A stretch of DNA of 64,000 nt, from positions 7,320,655-7,384,654 of the forward strand of contig JABAKD010000005.1 of assembly GCA_012845835.1 (NCBI GenBank). Reading direction: 5' to 3'. The DNA comes from Undaria pinnatifida. Its lineage: Eukaryota > Sar > Phaeophyceae > Laminariales > Alariaceae. Both the position numbers and the translations under genes were made by a program. Below the pieces are notes generated by a model. It saw only the letters and a program-made list of their open reading frames with translations. It searched no databases and had not been told where the DNA came from. This document shows, piece by piece, positions 36,299 through 47,365 of the stretch. The stretch's first letter is position 1. Every line of letters starts with the position of its first letter.

Positions 36299-36415
36299 TG
36301 GTTATATAGCACTACCCACCAAGCTACTGAGTCAAGCGACTAGGTAGCTCAGTACTCTATAACCAACAGCGCTTGCTTATGGAAGTCGATACTTCCTAGT
36401 GGCAAGCCAGTTGCG
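36299..36415 (+). mobile_element. Hairpin plus tRNA-like segment (SINE-like fragment)
   Basis: TGTTGGTTATA at 36299 pairs with TATAACCAACA near 36360, and an inner pair AGCTACTGAGTC / GACTAGGTAGCTC encloses a short loop. The right arm contains the D-arm-like GGTAGCTCAGT, and a T-arm-like GGAAGTCGATACTTCC follows. A similar hairpin with GTAGCTCAGCGGGTAGAGC lies at 55098-55150. The unit sits immediately before the Copia-like element's target site. Confidence 0.4.
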
Positions 36416-36420
36416 TACTC

Positions 36421-37213
36421 TATTAGATATGATACGTGTCAGTAACCATCATGGACATCGTTACTTGATAACACGTAACGTCATCTGGTATACATTGCAG
36501 GTTGCCAAGTACAACAGACAGTTTTCAGCCTGATAGTTGTCGTTTATCGATACAGTATTAACAGCAGAAGTCTCAGTCGCACTAGTATATTGGATATGTG
36601 ATACACAGCGGATCACAGGCTAAAACATATCCAATACCTGGTACATGTTCGTAGTACGTACTCGTACACAGTAGAAGGGACGGTCTGCGGTATCCCTCCG
36701 AGAACCGGTAGCATATATGGTCATAAATCCATTTCATGTTGCTAAATCAGCAATATAGACTACTTCTACATAGGGTAATGTGTTTGTGCCCTGGAGTTAT
36801 ATCGGTTGGCACCGCTGTTCGAGGATCTATCATAAGGGTCCTTTTCTTTTGTTCGTACCGGATTCTGTGGGTCTTTGTCTTTGAGCTACGGGCAGCGCAT
36901 CACGCGCACGGCCCTCACGTGGTCACTCCTCATCTCCACATCTCCACACCTGCATCTTGCTCACCATCAGCTTCCATCTGCTGAGTAAAACAAATCAATC
37001 AATCAACATCGGCTTGGGGTCGCCGACCAACATCATCATGTTTTCTGTATTGGAAGCTCTTCTCCTACAGGCTCGCCTAACCGTGGCCTGCATTTGCTCC
37101 TAAACCATGTAGGCTGTGTCTTCATCGGGTCATCCGAAAGCGAGCCTACGAGCATACACCAGCTGCGAGCTGACACACGCCACGTGCCATCTCATATATA
37201 AGACGTGTTAATA
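36421..37213 (+). repeat. 5' LTR of the Copia-like element
   Basis: Aligned to 40137-40915 throughout, with small indels. It contains a TACCTGGTA word and a CAATCAATCAA run, and ends GTGTTAATA. Confidence 0.85.
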
Positions 37214-37461
37214 GGGGTTGAGCCTCCTATCGCGTAAACCCGAGGAGCGGCACCGTACGGTTCAAGATCATCACCACTGAGACTGGATCAAGAAACCTGT
37301 TGCTGCTTACTGGGGAGCCTCTTCTCACCTCTACGAGAACAACGAGAAGAAATTAGCATCTAAGGACTACACCAGTACTTCGTTGGCGTGGTGAGTGATT
37401 GATTGAGCGTATCTAGAGGACCCTACACAGTCGATCAGAGTAACTGTTACTGTAGCTCACG

Positions 37462-38058
37462 ATGATTGTGGACAGCGACGCGTGGATCCACTTGATGGAC
37501 GAGGAGATTATTCCGAGACTGCGGAAAAGTATGCGGGATTACAAGAGGCTGAAGGAGCCGAAGACCATCGTGACCAACGGAAACAAGAAGGCCTTCGCAA
37601 CAGCAGCAGGCACCATCTGGGTATACATCATCGACCGGGCTGGCCGGCGTGTTCCTGTTCGCATCTCGGCCATAGTCGTACCTGGACTGGGACGCAACGT
37701 CTTCTCCTTCACCAAAGCAATACAATCAGGGGTGAGCACTATCCTCGAGACTGGAAACCCTCACTTGCACTTCGGCATCAACACTTCGCTTCCGCTCACC
37801 CAACACCCAGAGGACAAGGGCGTATGCTCTTACGAAGTATCTCTTCGTGCCCTGGGTAGCACGGCTGATACGTCATCAACGTCTGCTGTAATTCCTGCAG
37901 CACAGGCAAGCAAACGACGCCAATCAAGTCGATTACACCTTGAAAGAGATCGAAGAATTCTGCACCAACTCCGGCATCGCCATGGAGGACACCACGACGT
38001 TAACGCCCCAACGGAAGAGGGTATCCGCACGTTATGGACAGAATTTTGCGACCCATGA
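37462..38058 (+). pseudogene. Copia-type pol fragment with aspartic-protease-like region
   Basis: The frame opens MIVDSDAWIHLMDEE. Copia proteases have a W-I/L-V/L-D-S-G-A-S/T-H pattern; here the Gly is Asp (GAC for GGC, one base), which should kill the active site. Then follow an ANG-like TNGNKKAF and VPGLGRNVFSFTKAIQSG, matching the family's V-P-x-L-x-x-N-L-L-S block, and a further ~100 residues that do not resemble integrase. Length after the protease is far too short for pol. Probably translated, if at all, as a protease-derived remnant. Confidence 0.55.
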
Positions 38059-38326
38059 GGAGTGCACACTAACATGCGGAAACAACACCCCTGAAGAGGC
38101 TACTGTCACGGAGACTGAGCGCCAACGTACGCAAATCCCGGACATTACACCCGAAGAAGCCATTGCCACGAGACCGAGCGCTTTCGTGCGCTAGTCCAGA
38201 TCATGCTACACTACCACGAGAACAACCTTCTAGAAGAGGAAAAGTCATCGACAACAGCTGGAGCGTCATTGACGGGAGCTGGAGCATCCTCATCAGAAGA
38301 AGAAGAAGCGTCATCATCACCAGAGA

Positions 38327-39199
38327 TTGGGGAATCGTTATCAAGGGCTGGAGCACCACCGCAAGAAGCTTGAGTGTCCTCGTCAGGAGTTACGCCTGCT
38401 ACTTCGCCCAGGGACCCATTCTACCACGTCTGGGGTCGCACCGGATGTACCGCATCACGAGACCGCCAGTACAAGACCCAATCCAAGAGTCGAGGATACC
38501 TTCGACGACACGCACGTCAAAACAGCATCGGGGACAAAGCCACCGATCGCGTGTGTGGAGTTCATCTACACCGAGAGAGGTCCGTTTCGGGTCTCGGAGG
38601 AGGAAAACCGAGTGATTAAAATCCTCAACGACATACTAAGATGCCATCCACTTCACGGATCAGCACCGGCCGGAATAATAGAAACCGGAATCACTGGAGC
38701 TGGAATCACCAACACATCTTCGCATGGGACCTTCGGAGCAATGTCATCTCGACTACCATCACACATCGGAGAAATTGCATCCGGGATCGCTAGATTGACT
38801 TCATCTTGGACCACCGAAGCACCAGCTGGATCGACAGCATCACATGGGGCCATTGGAGTCGCTGGATCATCGCCATCTGGAACCACCGGGCCATCAACTG
38901 AGCCAAGGACCGACGGATCGACACTGTCCGCGTTACCCGTGGTCTCACCAGCTACGTTCGAGCCACGCCTTGGAGCCAAGCTCAACAGAAAGACCGAACG
39001 TCAGGAGGAGGTTCACACGCTCACAACAGCAAAAGGACAGCCTCGGGCAAACCTCGAGACAGGATCTGCGGAATCAACACAGGACGACCAAGAGCCACTG
39101 GCAACATCTCCGGCCTTCGTGTACACCAGCAAGCCAACCTCAGACTTCCTCTCCTTTCTGAACAGAGAACCACATAAACATCGAGGCGAAGACGCGTAG
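38327..39199 (+). CDS. Low-complexity Ser/Thr/Gly/Pro-rich frame inside the Copia-like element
   Basis: A 290-codon frame with runs such as IIETGITGAGITNTSSHGTF and GSSPSGTTGPSTEP, ending KHRGEDA. It is rich in Ser, Thr, Gly and Pro, and resembles the disordered linker between integrase and reverse transcriptase in Copia polyproteins. A preceding segment in another frame (38210-38370) is rich in SSTTAGAS and acidic EEEE stretches. A long frame also exists on the opposite strand because of codon composition; the plus strand is preferred from element orientation. No catalytic motif. Confidence 0.35.
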   Translation: MGNRYQGLEHHRKKLECPRQELRLLLRPGTHSTTSGVAPDVPHHETASTRPNPRVEDTFDDTHVKTASGTKPPIACVEFIYTERGPFRVSEEENRVIKILNDILRCHPLHGSAPAGIIETGITGAGITNTSSHGTFGAMSSRLPSHIGEIASGIARLTSSWTTEAPAGSTASHGAIGVAGSSPSGTTGPSTEPRTDGSTLSALPVVSPATFEPRLGAKLNRKTERQEEVHTLTTAKGQPRANLETGSAESTQDDQEPLATSPAFVYTSKPTSDFLSFLNREPHKHRGEDA

Positions 39200-40136
39200 A
39201 CTGCCTACATAGTCAACAGTCGAGGCGGAGCTGATGACGGCAATCAGGTTTGAGGGAAAGGGTTCTACCTACCTTGCCAACTTCAACATGAAGTATAGCC
39301 TCAAGTCCTGAGCGACGAACAGCGGATCAAGCACATTTAACGATGTCTACACCAACAACGTCTACACTGATAACGTCTACACCATCAAGGTCGAGCCACT
39401 GGAAGTGAGTGTGAAATGCGTTATCTCGTTACCAAAGGTGTACATAGAGTGTCGCATGTTCTCCTTGTACGGGCCGGGCAAAGACAACGATCGGTGTTGT
39501 GTACGGTTTGGAAATTTCGAAATATCGCAGTTAGTACCAAGTATGGGTACAAGCCAAATACGTAATTTCGACTGGATGGTTGAATATTAAATTTGACTAC
39601 GACATCTCAGGTACTTAAGGACGGCCGGAAAACCCGCCACCTGAACTAGTACGTACGGAAGATTAAGATAAACGAGAGGTGATGTCTTTCTAGAATAAGT
39701 GTTCTTCGTCCAGCTGCACGTCGCTAGCAATGCCTCTTTGTTCCTTTGTTTATGGGCGGTAGGAACACTGATAGGCTGTTCACTCCTATGGTTGTTGCGG
39801 AATAGCGAACATATTGACCGTTTTAGACTACCGCAAACATCTTCTAGTCCTTGGTTGACTAACCGACCGGAATACAGTTGACGTCTGATGATTCTAGCGT
39901 TGTGAGCTAGTAAGTTAACTTGCAGAAACATGCAGAAACACGTACGAGGTATAGTGTCAGGGCAGGATTTTTCGTGTCCGCTTGTTTTGTGTTCACCCAT
40001 TTGGTATTTTGGCAAGATGAGTTTGCTCTACGCAAAACGTTTTCTCTACATTTATCGTTGTTGCTGCATGCATTTCCGTTTTGGAGTTGTTAGCATGTCA
40101 CGGAGAGTGAGAAAGTGTTGACTTAACGGGGGGAGG

Positions 40137-40915
40137 TATTAGAGATGATACTTGTCAGTAACCATCATGTCGTTACTTGATAACACTTAACGTCATTTGG
40201 TATACATTGCGAGTCAATAATGTTAGGCTTTTCAGCATGATAGTTGTCGTTTATCGATACAGTATTTAAGAGCAGAAGTCTCAGCACTAGTATCTTGGAT
40301 ACGTGATACACAACAAATCACAGGCTAAAACACCCAATACCTGGCGCATGTAGTACGTACTCGTACACAGTAAAAGGGACGGTCTTCGGGTGTCCCTCCG
40401 AGAACCGGTAGCATATATGGTCATAAATCCATTTCATGTTGCTAAATTAGCAGCATACTTGTACATAGGGTCATGTGTTTGTCCCTAGAATTATGTCGGT
40501 TGGTACCGCTGTTCGAGGATCTATTACAAGGGTCCTTTTATTTTGCTCGTCCGGATTCTGTGGGTCTTTGTCTCTGAGATACGGGCAGCGCATCACGCGC
40601 ACTGCCCTTACCTGGTCACTCCACATCTCCACATCTTCATATCTGCATCTTGCTCACCATCAGCTTTCATCTATCTGCTGAGTAAAGCAAGTCAATCAAT
40701 CAACATCGGCTTGGGGTCGTTGACCAGAACATCATCTTATTTTCTGTATTGGAAGCTCTTCTACAGGTTTGCCTAACCGTGGCCTGCGTTTGCTTTTAAA
40801 ATCAAATCATATAGGCTGTGGCTTCATCGGGTCATCCGAAAGCGAGCCTACGAGCGTATGCCAGCTGCGAGCTGATGCACGCCGCGTACCATCTCATATA
40901 GAAGAGGTTTTAATA
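40137..40915 (+). repeat. 3' LTR of the Copia-like element
   Basis: Starts TATTAGAGATGATAC right after GGGGGGAGG and ends GGTTTTAATA before the target duplication TACTC. Confidence 0.85.
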
Positions 40916-41144
40916 TACTCTGTGCTATTGCCAATGTCCGGACTGCCGACGAGGCCTACGACCAAGACCGTTTCTTTCAAAAGTTCTTGAACGGTATTGA
41001 AATTACGCCACATTCTGATTTTGTGCTGCCAGGTTATCGGTAGGCAGAACATAAGATGATGTCTGACGGGCTCACGTACGTACCAGGCCATCATGCATGT
41101 AGTATGTTAGTCTATGCCCTTACTCCAATAGTTGTCCATTGTTG

Positions 41145-41440
41145 TTGTCGTTCTCACATTAACTCGCATAATCAAGTCCGTGGTCACAGGACAGGCTCCA
41201 GTGACTCTGGAGCTGATGAATACCCCAGGGAAAAACACAAGCAAACCAAAGGTGGTACACGCATATATCACAGCCGACGCAATTCAGGCCTCCACCTGAA
41301 ACATATACAAGTGAAATCGGGAGTCAGCCTACGATGTGCCAGGTCCATACTGGTGCATACATCTCACTATTCGCGCCTGGAAAAACCGACTATACCGCTT
41401 GCCACCCAAGAAAAGACTACCACGTATATATGGCACGTAG
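41145..41440 (+). repeat. Dispersed ~300-bp repeat, copy 1 (partner at 57584-57915)
   Basis: It shares TTCTCACATTAACTCGCA, AGTCCGTGGTCACAGG, AAATCGGGAGTCAGCCTA, CATACGTCTCACTA-like and GACTACCACGTA blocks in the same order as 57584-57915. The element type is undefined, and no terminal repeats were found. Confidence 0.7.
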
Positions 41441-41485
41441 TACCTATCACACTAAGCATACGCACGACAGACGCAAGTCAATTAG

Positions 41486-41975
41486 AAAAAAGAAACAAAG
41501 AAAATAAAAGAGGACAAAGGAAAGGAAAGACAAGGAAGCGAAAAACGAAAAAGGAAAGGAAGGAAGAACAAAGACAAGAAAAAAAGCAAGGAGAGACAAG
41601 ACAAGAAGAGGAAGCAAGGAAAGGAAAGAATGTCATACCAGTAGGCCCTCGGAACTGACTAAGGACGGTATTGGGCTCATAGAGGGTATCAAGTGCATAA
41701 TCAATGACACTGGGGAGAGAACGCAACATGGCGAAGAAGTCAGGGCGGTCTTACGCTATCTTGTGACGACCATTGGAAGGCCCACACATTTCAAGACGAT
41801 GATGGCCAGACTCAGAATTCAGTCTCTTGGGCATGACGCCCCCCCTTCCCCTCCCCCCCCCCCTCCCCCCCTCCCCTCTCCCCCCCTCCCCCCTCCCCCC
41901 CTCCCCCCTCCTCCCCTCCCCCCTCCCCCCTCCCCCCTCCCCCCCTTCCCCTTCCCCCCCTTCCCCCTCCCCACG
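41486..41975 (+). repeat. Purine-rich tract followed by a C/T-only tract
   Basis: Bases 41486-41632 are almost wholly A/G (giving Lys/Arg/Glu in translation). Bases 41838-41975 are almost wholly C/T with CCCCCTCCC units. Both are low-complexity tracts and not genes; the frames through them are artefacts. Confidence 0.8.
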
Positions 41976-42283
41976 GCCACTTAGAGATGCCGACGGTCTC
42001 CATACCACATGCTGATCATTGACAGCTGTAACTAGACTGCGTAGTGGGCTTACTTGCTATATACTGAGTACTCCGGAGTATTACTTTAATACAGATCAGC
42101 GGCATGGTAGGCTGTAGGCTGCGGCAGCAGTTGTAGCAAAGCATCTCTATGCCAAACCAAAGTATATGACCTATTATACTGAACAGTGGCGCAGAACCTC
42201 ACGATGTACCGCTTCCTGGAAAAATATCATGTGGTTTTCTATATGGTCACTAGTCATATTGTCTGTCTATGTGGTACTTGTTG

Positions 42284-42435
42284 CATAGTTTTTCCATCAT
42301 TGCATTGCAGGGTTGACAGACGCACGGAGCACGCATCGCGCTACACGTCAGCAATGATCCATAGTTTTTCCATCATTGCATTGCAGGGTTGACAGACGCA
42401 CGGAGCACGCATCGCGCTACACGTCAGCAATGATC
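42284..42435 (+). repeat. Perfect 76-bp tandem duplication
   Basis: Units 42284-42359 and 42360-42435 are identical, starting CATAGTTTTTCCATCATTGC and ending CAGCAATGATC. Confidence 0.9.
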
Positions 42436-42597
42436 CAACGAGTAGCACGTGTTCGTCCGAGTCATTGCCTCCCTCTCCTGGTCGTCCTGGTGTACACCCG
42501 CATGTGATGTGCGCGGAATGAAATTGCTGCTGCCTCTTTATTTATTATTCCGCACGGATTTCATTTTTATATTAACGTATTTATTATAAAAATTTAA

Positions 42598-42700
42598 ATA
42601 CACTCCAGCTGTGAGATCGAATATTTAGTCGAAACTCATCTTTGCAAGCTGTGTGTGATACTCCGATCGCGCGTATTACGAGTTGTGTGTCCTTATTTAT
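42598..42700 (+). repeat. Single arm of the 24-kb inverted-repeat family
   Basis: Matches 24665-24765 in the same orientation: CACTCCAG-TGTGAGA, GAATATTT, CGAAACTCATCTTTGCAAGC and ACTCCGATCGCGCGTATTAC. Confidence 0.7.
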
Positions 42701-44062
42701 ATAAAAAGGGACGGGAATCACAGCGCAAAAAGGGTGTCGTCAGAACATATGTTAAATACAAGGCGCGGGGCAAACCAAGAGTTGTCAGGGGTGGCCTGGA
42801 CCAGCATCAGCGGCGACTGGGTGATATCGACCTCGCACTATAAAGAAACAAGCAATTCACACCGTGCCCCCTCTCTGGCGGGTGGCTGTTAGGACACGAC
42901 AAGCTGGCTATCGCACAGCTGAAATCACAGCGGCGTTTTTGTGAGACTGACTGCGATTGGTTTAATATCACGGGATCGCCTTGCAGTAGTGCAACGGAGA
43001 GTGTTAGACAAGGGTAAGCTACGGCAGACCATATTGCAGTAGGGTAAGGGTATTAGCTTTCTTGTACTGAAAGTTGATACTTGATCTGGACTCAGTAATA
43101 CTGCCTCTATATAGTATTGGTGCAGAAGCTAGGGGATGTTGGTAATATTTCTCCGTCCACGGATATAAGATACATCGCGATCTTCGAGTTGGTTTTCCTT
43201 TTCAGACAGTGTGGGAAAATACAGAGTGGCTACACATCCTACGGCCCGCAGTGTATACCCACTTATGCCATATTCCAGTTAGTATCCCATACTACTCACG
43301 GCAAATGCTGGCTTTATCTCAGCAGAATGATTGAAAACCAAAACTCGTTCTGACATCAACAGCATGTCAGCGGAAGCCGAGAACGAGCCGCTCATGCTAC
43401 GTGGCACCTAATTGTAGTTTGTTGCCGATGTTGTTATTGTTCAGGCATGCGAATGCAGCACTTCAGACGACACTATCCTATCAGAGTTGTGCGAGCAGTT
43501 GTTTCTAACACTGTTTTGTGGCTTCAGTAGAAACACTCGGGCAATACTGGTGCCCGTAGCTATACCTGACGTCATCTGCCTATAGAAGTATGCCCTGCAT
43601 GATATGGTGTTTTTTATGACTAGGCGTACGATTTCCCCGTTTAATATTGTTACACGGGTTGATAGAGTGCCCCGCCCCGCCCCCGACACAACAAGACTCA
43701 ACGCCGAGAAGCCTGCCATACGCACATTGGGGACAAGGTATGACGCCGAAAACGACTACGTCAGCGTAACCTATACTGTCCGCGTTTAGCGCAAGTTTCG
43801 CTGGATGCAAGCTTGGCAACGCGTCTTCAACGTGTCAGAATGTACGGTACCCGGTATACCTTTCGACGTTGGGCTTGTAGGTATGTCCACCCGCAGAGCA
43901 CTTATTTCATTCCCCCCTTTTCCTGTTGTGTTTCCCATCCAGAATACCCATGTTGTACGAAAGCCTCAGCGGCGGACTACCATTCCCAATCCGTTACTGG
44001 AGGAGTTGGCGTGAGATAATCGATGCCAACAGCACGTAAGGGCATTGGCTACATTCCCAGAA
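42701..44062. other. No gene recognised
   Basis: Exon-like composition occurs at 43665-43789 (plus, ending in ENDYVSVTYTVRV and a stop), but there is no splice or domain support. Confidence 0.3.

Positions 44063-44090
<28 letters not shown>
44063..44090. repeat. (AT)n microsatellite
   Basis: About 14 AT units. Similar shorter runs are at 59297-59313, 59710-59726 and 61530-61551. Confidence 0.9.
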
Positions 44091-44093
<3 letters not shown>

Positions 44094-44268
44094 ACCTCAC
44101 AGTTTTGTGCCGGTTCATTTTACGGCGGCCTTTCTTGGGAAATGATCTATATGCATACCTGAAGTATAATACTCACCGTGACCCGAAGTCTACTTTACTC
44201 CTCAACCATGTCCACTCAGATTAACCTAAGAATATGACTCCAACCGCATCAGTGCGGGTGGGGTAGGT

Positions 44269-45969
44269 TTACCAATGACGGCTAGCGGAAGATCGTAGCC
44301 TAATAACCGCTCGTATCCCGATTAAGCCAAACACGCAAGACGCCTGGAGCACTTTTAACCAGGCCCACAAAAAAAGGAACACATCCCGGGGGAGGAGAAC
44401 GGTGGATGCGTAGATGCTGTTCCATGGAGAAAACGGAATGCACCCCGGGATGGAGACGGTTGTGATCACGGCTTGTCCAAACCTCTAAGCGTTCCAGCTG
44501 GACCGCGGTGCGTGTTGAGTTGAAAAGTAAATAGCAATGGCGATCATAACCAAAATAATCCTTGAATCATTCCGTTCATAATACGCCGGGATATATGGTG
44601 CTGCATCATTCTGCCTTTGTTGTCGATGCTGACACGCTGACCTAGATGGCCCCGTGCAATAATTGCGGGGGGTGGTTCGTCGATCGTTTCTTTCGACGGT
44701 GAGGGGTTTATAGCTTCCTTGCTTGGAAATATAACAAGGATTTTCCAAGCATCTAACTGAGCGAAGCCTCGGCTGGTTGCATATCCACTCTCGCCGGTTC
44801 CCCTCAGAAGACCCCCTCTATTTTATCAACCGGTTATGTCGGTATGAACATGATAATAGCATTGTAGTTACAGTATAGACCCTAGAGAGCCTGCTTTTTC
44901 CGCTTCTGTTGTTTATAATCAAGTGGCTGCGAAGAAATTGAGAGCTTACTTCCTTTCCTCCTTCTCAAGAAGATTCTTGGGATTCAAGTGGTTCCGCAGA
45001 AATAGGGGTGATTTAGCGATGTCCCTCGACGTTGTCCGGGTTACAATTCCCTTCCTTACATGTAGCGAACATATTAGATGCCTTTGACCGAACCAACGGC
45101 TGAGACGAACCACCCGGCTCCAATTAGCAGATCTAGCATATCTATGGGCCGTGACTGTGTGCGAATCCACCAATTATAGGTATTGGTGCGGTCAGCGATA
45201 TCTGTTCCGACGTTACGCTCTAGCATATGTACGGGCCGTGATGACATGAACCTCCATACTGTAAACATGATAGCGGTTAGCGATAGATATGTGGACTACA
45301 CGGATAGTCTACTTATCGCTGTTCGCTTGCTGACAATGGAGCGACTCCGCAAAAGCCAGGAGTGATTCGGCGGCGTTTCTCGACGTTCGCAAAGGTGAAA
45401 CTTTCCGTTCTTAGCTGTAGCAACATTATCTTTTAGCTAGTCTTCCGACAGTATGGTGCATAGTCTATTCCTACACAGAAGAAATACTCATGTCTCGTTT
45501 CGACGGCACATAACGCGAACATTGACAAAACAACACCTGGTACCAGGGTATATTTTAACCTCGTTAGACTGTATTATTGATTGCGATGCACCCCCTCGAT
45601 CCCCACCAGAAGCTCCATGTCCTATATAGGGCTGTGACGGTATAGATATATAGTTTACGGCGTATATGTTGTCATTCCGTCAGAATCCTTTTCCTATTAT
45701 GATCCACTCAAGCCTCCCACGGTCGGAGACTCCGGCGTTCTGGATTAACGGCGTATTCTTCCAATATTTTTTGTGATTACGTTTGTTCCAATATATCTTC
45801 GGGTTGTCCACAAATCATGGTGTCCTCGGCATCACGCCCTTTGCCATAATACGTATAAAGACGCACGCTATTAACAGTACGGTAGCGGGTGTACACCTAA
45901 TTTTTGTGAGACTTGTTCCTGACTTGACGAGTTCTTTACCTCACTGTTATTTTTATTTTTATTTTCATT
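44269..45969. other. No confident gene; hydrophobic frames on minus strand
   Basis: Minus-strand frames at 44748-44485 (with IILVMIAIAIYFS) and 44469-44269 (with VFLFLWAWLKVLQAS) could encode membrane segments, but no start, splice site or family is recognisable. 45.0-45.4 kb has diverged GTACGGGCCGTGA-type repetition. Confidence 0.25.
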
Positions 45970-46130
45970 TATTTTTTCGACGGCGAGAACGCACGCTTCC
46001 AGCGACGTTCCCCTCGGCCATGGTCTGAGTTCGGCGACGGGAACCGCGCTTCCAGCGCTGTTTCCCTCAACCGCGGCATAAACTCGGCAGTGGGGGTACG
46101 TGCTCCAAACGCCGCCCCAATCAACCATGG
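45970..46130 (+). repeat. Three diverged ~52-bp tandem units at the edge of the GC-rich block
   Basis: Units begin CGGCG/CGGCA and carry GCTTCCAGCG-(C/G)GTT-CCCTC-(G/A)-C-ATGG-like cores. One frame stays open across them (GDGNRASSAVSLNRGINSAV), so they may be gag-like coding repeats. Confidence 0.5.
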
Positions 46131-46242
46131 CACGGGAGCCTGCGCTTTGCGCGCTCCCCGCCAGGCACGCGTCGCGCAACAATATAGCTGCGGTGACGGT
46201 GCGTCGCCTTTTTACGCGACCGCGTTCATCCCCCCCTCTCCC

Positions 46243-46338
46243 TGACCAAGCGGTGGCGGTCGGTTTGAGGTGTGGGACGGTCGACCCTCAAACACTTTTT
46301 CTGACCACGAGGTGGCGGTCGATTTTGAGGTGTGGGGA
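46243..46338 (+). repeat. Direct repeat with GGTGGCGGTCG core
   Basis: GACCAAGCGGTGGCGGTCGG and GACCACGAGGTGGCGGTCGA, each followed by TTTGAGGTGTGGG, lie about 65 bp apart. Confidence 0.6.
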
Positions 46339-46770
46339 GGCCAGCACTAAAGCACCGAGATCTTTGCGAGGCTTGATCCGGTGTTGGCTCGCGATAACAG
46401 CGGGGGCTGTGTCCTTTTTTCCATCAAGGAGGAGTCGACAAACTTAGCTACCTCGTCTCCCTTCTCCAAGAGGCATAACGCAAAAGAGCCTCCTCGGGTA
46501 AAAACATTATTGCCACTTGCCCGAGCCCCGCTCCAGAAGACGCCCACACGGTCTTCGGACCCTGCTTCGTCTTTTAACACGCTAACCCACGTGTTTCAGG
46601 CTACGTCCGCCGCAGTGGCACAGGAAGAAGGTCCGGCACTGCGTGACGGGCCAGTGATGACGCCACGGCCTCCAGCCTGATCAGCTGGACGCTATTCCCG
46701 TAAAACTACGGAAGGATCGCGCCTCTCGTCAACAACAAGTAGCTCAGAGCCCCTGCCCCTTCAGGCGCAG

Positions 46771-47365
46771 TTAGAGCAGTTTTCTTGCGATTATACGCCA
46801 AATAGCGAAGAGGTCACGACGCGAGAAACCGTGGGTTCGGACTCGCGTCGTGCTCCCGAGGCCTGGTGCTCTCCTGAGGGGGACACTACACGCCCAAATA
46901 GCCGAGGACTGATGTTCCCAGAAGGGGACATTGCAGACCCAAATGTCTAACGAGGCTACCGACGGTTTGGCACCGTCGGTGTTGGACTCTTTTTCGGGTG
47001 CAGCGAGGGCGGCTTCTTACGAGTTTCCAGCGAGGGAGGAGGAACGAGGCGAGAAACCCCGGGTTCGAACTCGCATCTTGCTCCCGAGGCCTGGTGCTCC
47101 CGCAAGGGGACACTGCAGGCCCAAAGAGCCGAGGGCTGGTGTTCCCAGAAGGAGACATTTCAGACCCACAACTGTCCAGCGAGGCTACCGATGGGTTGGC
47201 ACCGTCGCTTTTTGCCATTTTTTGGGCGCAGTCAGAGCGGATTCTCGCGCTTTTCCGCCAACGAGCGAAGAAATACCCGAGGCGAGAAACCACGGGTTCG
47301 GATTCGCGTCGTGCTCCCGAGGCCTGGTGTTCCCCGATGGGGACATTGCAGGCCCAAATTCCAAC
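46771..47365 (+). repeat. Tandem ~230-bp coding-like repeats leading into the NADAR frame
   Basis: Three units share GCGAGAAACC-CGGGTTCG, GTGCTCCCGAGGCCTGGTG, GGGGACA-TGCAGGCCCAAA and GGCTACCGA-GG-TTGGCACCG. The sense peptide repeats as RGLVFPEGDI(A/S)-like and ATDGLAPS-like motifs, but different units lie in different frames. The last unit runs into the ATG of the NADAR frame at 47366. Confidence 0.65.

Larger units (their letters stand above)
36421..40915 (+). mobile_element. Non-autonomous Copia-like LTR retrotransposon, complete ends
   Basis: LTRs at 36421-37213 (793 bp) and 40137-40915 (779 bp) align end to end and are flanked by the 5-bp target duplication TACTC (36416-36420 and 40916-40920). 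The LTR termini are TATTA...TAATA rather than TG...CA. The polypurine tract GGGGGGAGG abuts the 3' LTR. The 2.9-kb interior keeps a protease-like segment and low-complexity linker frames. Integrase core, reverse transcriptase and RNase H were not found, so it would need help in trans. No TGG-type primer-binding site follows the 5' LTR (GGGGTTGAGCC instead). Confidence 0.8.

Noticed and set aside
41478..42015. Lys/Glu-rich and Pro-rich frames
   Set aside because: They are translations of homopurine and homopyrimidine tracts.
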